Shown: piece after piece, positions 13,001 to 14,361 of the stretch
Layout of the letters: every line of letters begins with the position of its first letter
How positions within the stretch are numbered: the first letter of the stretch is position 1
NCBI GenBank assembly: GCA_038326995.1
Contig: JBBQKP010000068.1
Coordinates: 1 to 14,361 of the forward strand
Length of the DNA: 14,361 nucleotides
Direction: 5' to 3'
Origin: JBBQKP01 sp038326995
GTDB taxonomy: Bacteria; Planctomycetota; Phycisphaerae; Tepidisphaerales; Tepidisphaeraceae
Notes under the pieces: model-generated
What the model was told of the DNA's origin: nothing
What the model saw: only the letters and a program-made list of their open reading frames with translations
The model's database searches: none
Position numbers and translations under genes: made by a program

Positions 13001-14176
13001 TTATCGAACCAGCACCGCCGCTCTTCCGCTAGTCGCGAAGTTTACATTATAACTACCGCCGTTGTCGCGCCAGACCCAGCTGTCGTTCATACCCAATGCG
13101 AGCCTGGTCGCGCCGGCCGGCACGGTGATTTTGCGAGGCGTTCCGTCGGAGTTTACGCCCGTGCCGATGAAAAACGTCTGGCCGATCTGCGGGCTTAGGG
13201 TGGAGAATTCGCGTGACGCGGCGGTGGAGAAGTCGAGCAATGCGGGCGTCGCCTGAGAGCGCGGATTGGCGTCGGTGAGGAACACGCCGATCAGCGCCAT
13301 GGAGGGTGCCCGAAGCGGTGAAATTCCGGTGTAATCGCTCGGCCGTTCGCTGGTGACGATGCTGTTCAGCTGTCCGCCGGGCTGGATATAGTTACTGAGC
13401 CAGTGCACGTAGGCAGCCCAGCCGCTTGCGGTAAATGTCATGGCGTTCCCCGGCGTGATGGGAACCTGTGTGACGTAGGTCGTACGTGTATTAGAAACCT
13501 GATCGAAGCCCCAGGGGTCGTGAATGCGTGTGGCGTCGGACATGCCGGCGTAGAAGCTGCTACTCTTGGCATCGAGCACAAGGCTTCCTGATTGAGAGCC
13601 CGCGCCTCCGCCTCCGCCGGCCGCGACAGTCGCGCGTGCGGTCATCGTCGGAGAGGACAGACCAATGAGTGAGGCGAACGTGAGCGCGATGGGCGTGTTG
13701 CGAGCGGGCCCGCGGACGGCCGTCACACGAACCGCATTAGGATTCACATTGGTGACCGTAAATGCGCCGCTGATCCATTGCCCGATTTGCACGTCTTCCG
13801 ATCGCAGCGTCAGAGCCTGGCCGTCGATGCGGCTCTCGGCGGCGGCGGTTGCGGCGCGCTGTGCGGCGGTTCCGTTGGAGAGTCCCGTCGCAGCGTATCG
13901 CGCCGTCGCGTCCGCCGCGGTCTGCAGTTCCGCCCTCGCGGCGTTGATTCGCCCCATGTCTACCGCAAGTGCGAGCGTGCCCAGAATCACCGTCATCGCA
14001 CAGGTCGCGTAGATGAGTGCTAGTCCGGGCAATCGGCGGACGCGAGAACGGCCGCGATCAATTCGGCAATTGTCCGGCGGCGGCAGGGAAGTTGAATTAT
14101 TTTTCACGAGAGACCTACTCATAGCCAAGAGGTACGATTCGTCTGAGATTCTGCCAACGAGATTGCGGCGGCGCAT
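13001..14176 (-). CDS. TadG-like pilus-assembly protein with a LecA-like C-terminal domain
   Basis: This is a 391-residue protein. A basic N-terminus (RGRSRVRRLPG) leads into one membrane span at about 51-73 (LALIYATCAMTVILGTLALAVDMG is its core region), then ARAELQTAADATARYAATGL. This is the standard start of TadE/TadG-like proteins, so the rest lies outside the cytoplasmic membrane. After a poly-glycine hinge (about 186-192), residues 197-380 resemble PA-IL/LecA-type galactose-binding lectins. Shared marks include PSMALIG, FFIGTG, VPAGATRLALGMND and DNGGSYNVNF, where the ND and DN pairs fall where the lectin binds calcium and sugar. No other tad genes are in the window; upstream genes on this strand lie beyond the edge. 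A start at the ATG at 14122, removing 18 residues, is also possible. Neither start has a Shine-Dalgarno sequence. Confidence 0.8.
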   Translation of the reverse strand: MRRRNLVGRISDESYLLAMSRSLVKNNSTSLPPPDNCRIDRGRSRVRRLPGLALIYATCAMTVILGTLALAVDMGRINAARAELQTAADATARYAATGLSNGTAAQRAATAAAESRIDGQALTLRSEDVQIGQWISGAFTVTNVNPNAVRVTAVRGPARNTPIALTFASLIGLSSPTMTARATVAAGGGGGAGSQSGSLVLDAKSSSFYAGMSDATRIHDPWGFDQVSNTRTTYVTQVPITPGNAMTFTASGWAAYVHWLSNYIQPGGQLNSIVTSERPSDYTGISPLRAPSMALIGVFLTDANPRSQATPALLDFSTAASREFSTLSPQIGQTFFIGTGVNSDGTPRKITVPAGATRLALGMNDSWVWRDNGGSYNVNFATSGRAAVLVR

Positions 14177-14361
14177 ACAAAATTGGCCTGTCCCATAATG
14201 ATTTGGCCATCACTCGCCCAAGGCCGAGGTCAAAGCCGATAAGCCCAACTCCGGCCCGGCTGGCAAGCCATCTCTCTGTGCGAGATTTTTTCAAAGATGT
14301 CCTGCTGGACGGGCCGGAACGATCAAAATCACCGTCGAAAGTCGAATCCGCACATCGCTTG
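14177..14361. other. Non-coding or truncated end segment
   Basis: I see no supported gene in the last 185 bases. They would contain the promoter of the minus-strand TadG-like gene. CATTAT on the minus strand, about 18 bases before the ATG, is a weak -10 candidate. Confidence 0.4.

Overview
The window most likely comes from a planctomycete, probably of the Phycisphaerae type. This is an inference from several traits: GC-rich DNA, a PEP-CTERM protein, a zinc-ribbon plus multi-membrane-span protein of a planctomycete style, a Tad-pilus-like protein, host genes without Shine-Dalgarno sequences, and intergenic palindromes resembling REP elements. No rRNA, tRNA or other direct taxonomic marker is present.

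Region 1 (about 1-3022, all +) is a phage-derived block. A complete SU10-type (DUF5309) major capsid gene is followed by a terminator-like hairpin, a possible head-completion/adaptor gene, and three small genes. The small genes overlap by ATGA junctions and encode a one-span membrane protein with a helical tail, a coiled-coil lipoprotein and a 90-residue helical protein. These genes have strong Shine-Dalgarno sites, unlike the rest of the window. No tail, terminase, integrase or endolysin gene lies downstream of the capsid, so this is the 3' edge of a prophage, a remnant, or a domesticated capsid cluster.

Region 2 (3110-5946, +) holds two regulatory or membrane genes: a GAF-SpoIIE/RsbU-type phosphatase and a zinc-ribbon membrane protein. 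A long bidirectional hairpin (5963-6018) separates the second from the convergent photolyase gene.

Region 3 (6040-8961) is a divergent pair: an iron-sulfur bacterial (6-4) photolyase (-) and a mannose-1-phosphate guanylyltransferase (+). The 279-bp gap between them holds an inverted-repeat pair and a compact hairpin.

Region 4 (9157-12927, +) has a secreted PEP-CTERM protein, a 527-bp gap filled with palindromes, a five-domain S1 ribosomal-type protein, and an aldo/keto reductase. The S1 protein is relevant because most host genes here lack a Shine-Dalgarno sequence.

Region 5 (13001-14176, -) is a TadG-like pilus-associated protein whose C-terminal half looks like a PA-IL (LecA) galactose-binding lectin domain, an unusual fusion. 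The last 185 bp hold no gene that I can support.
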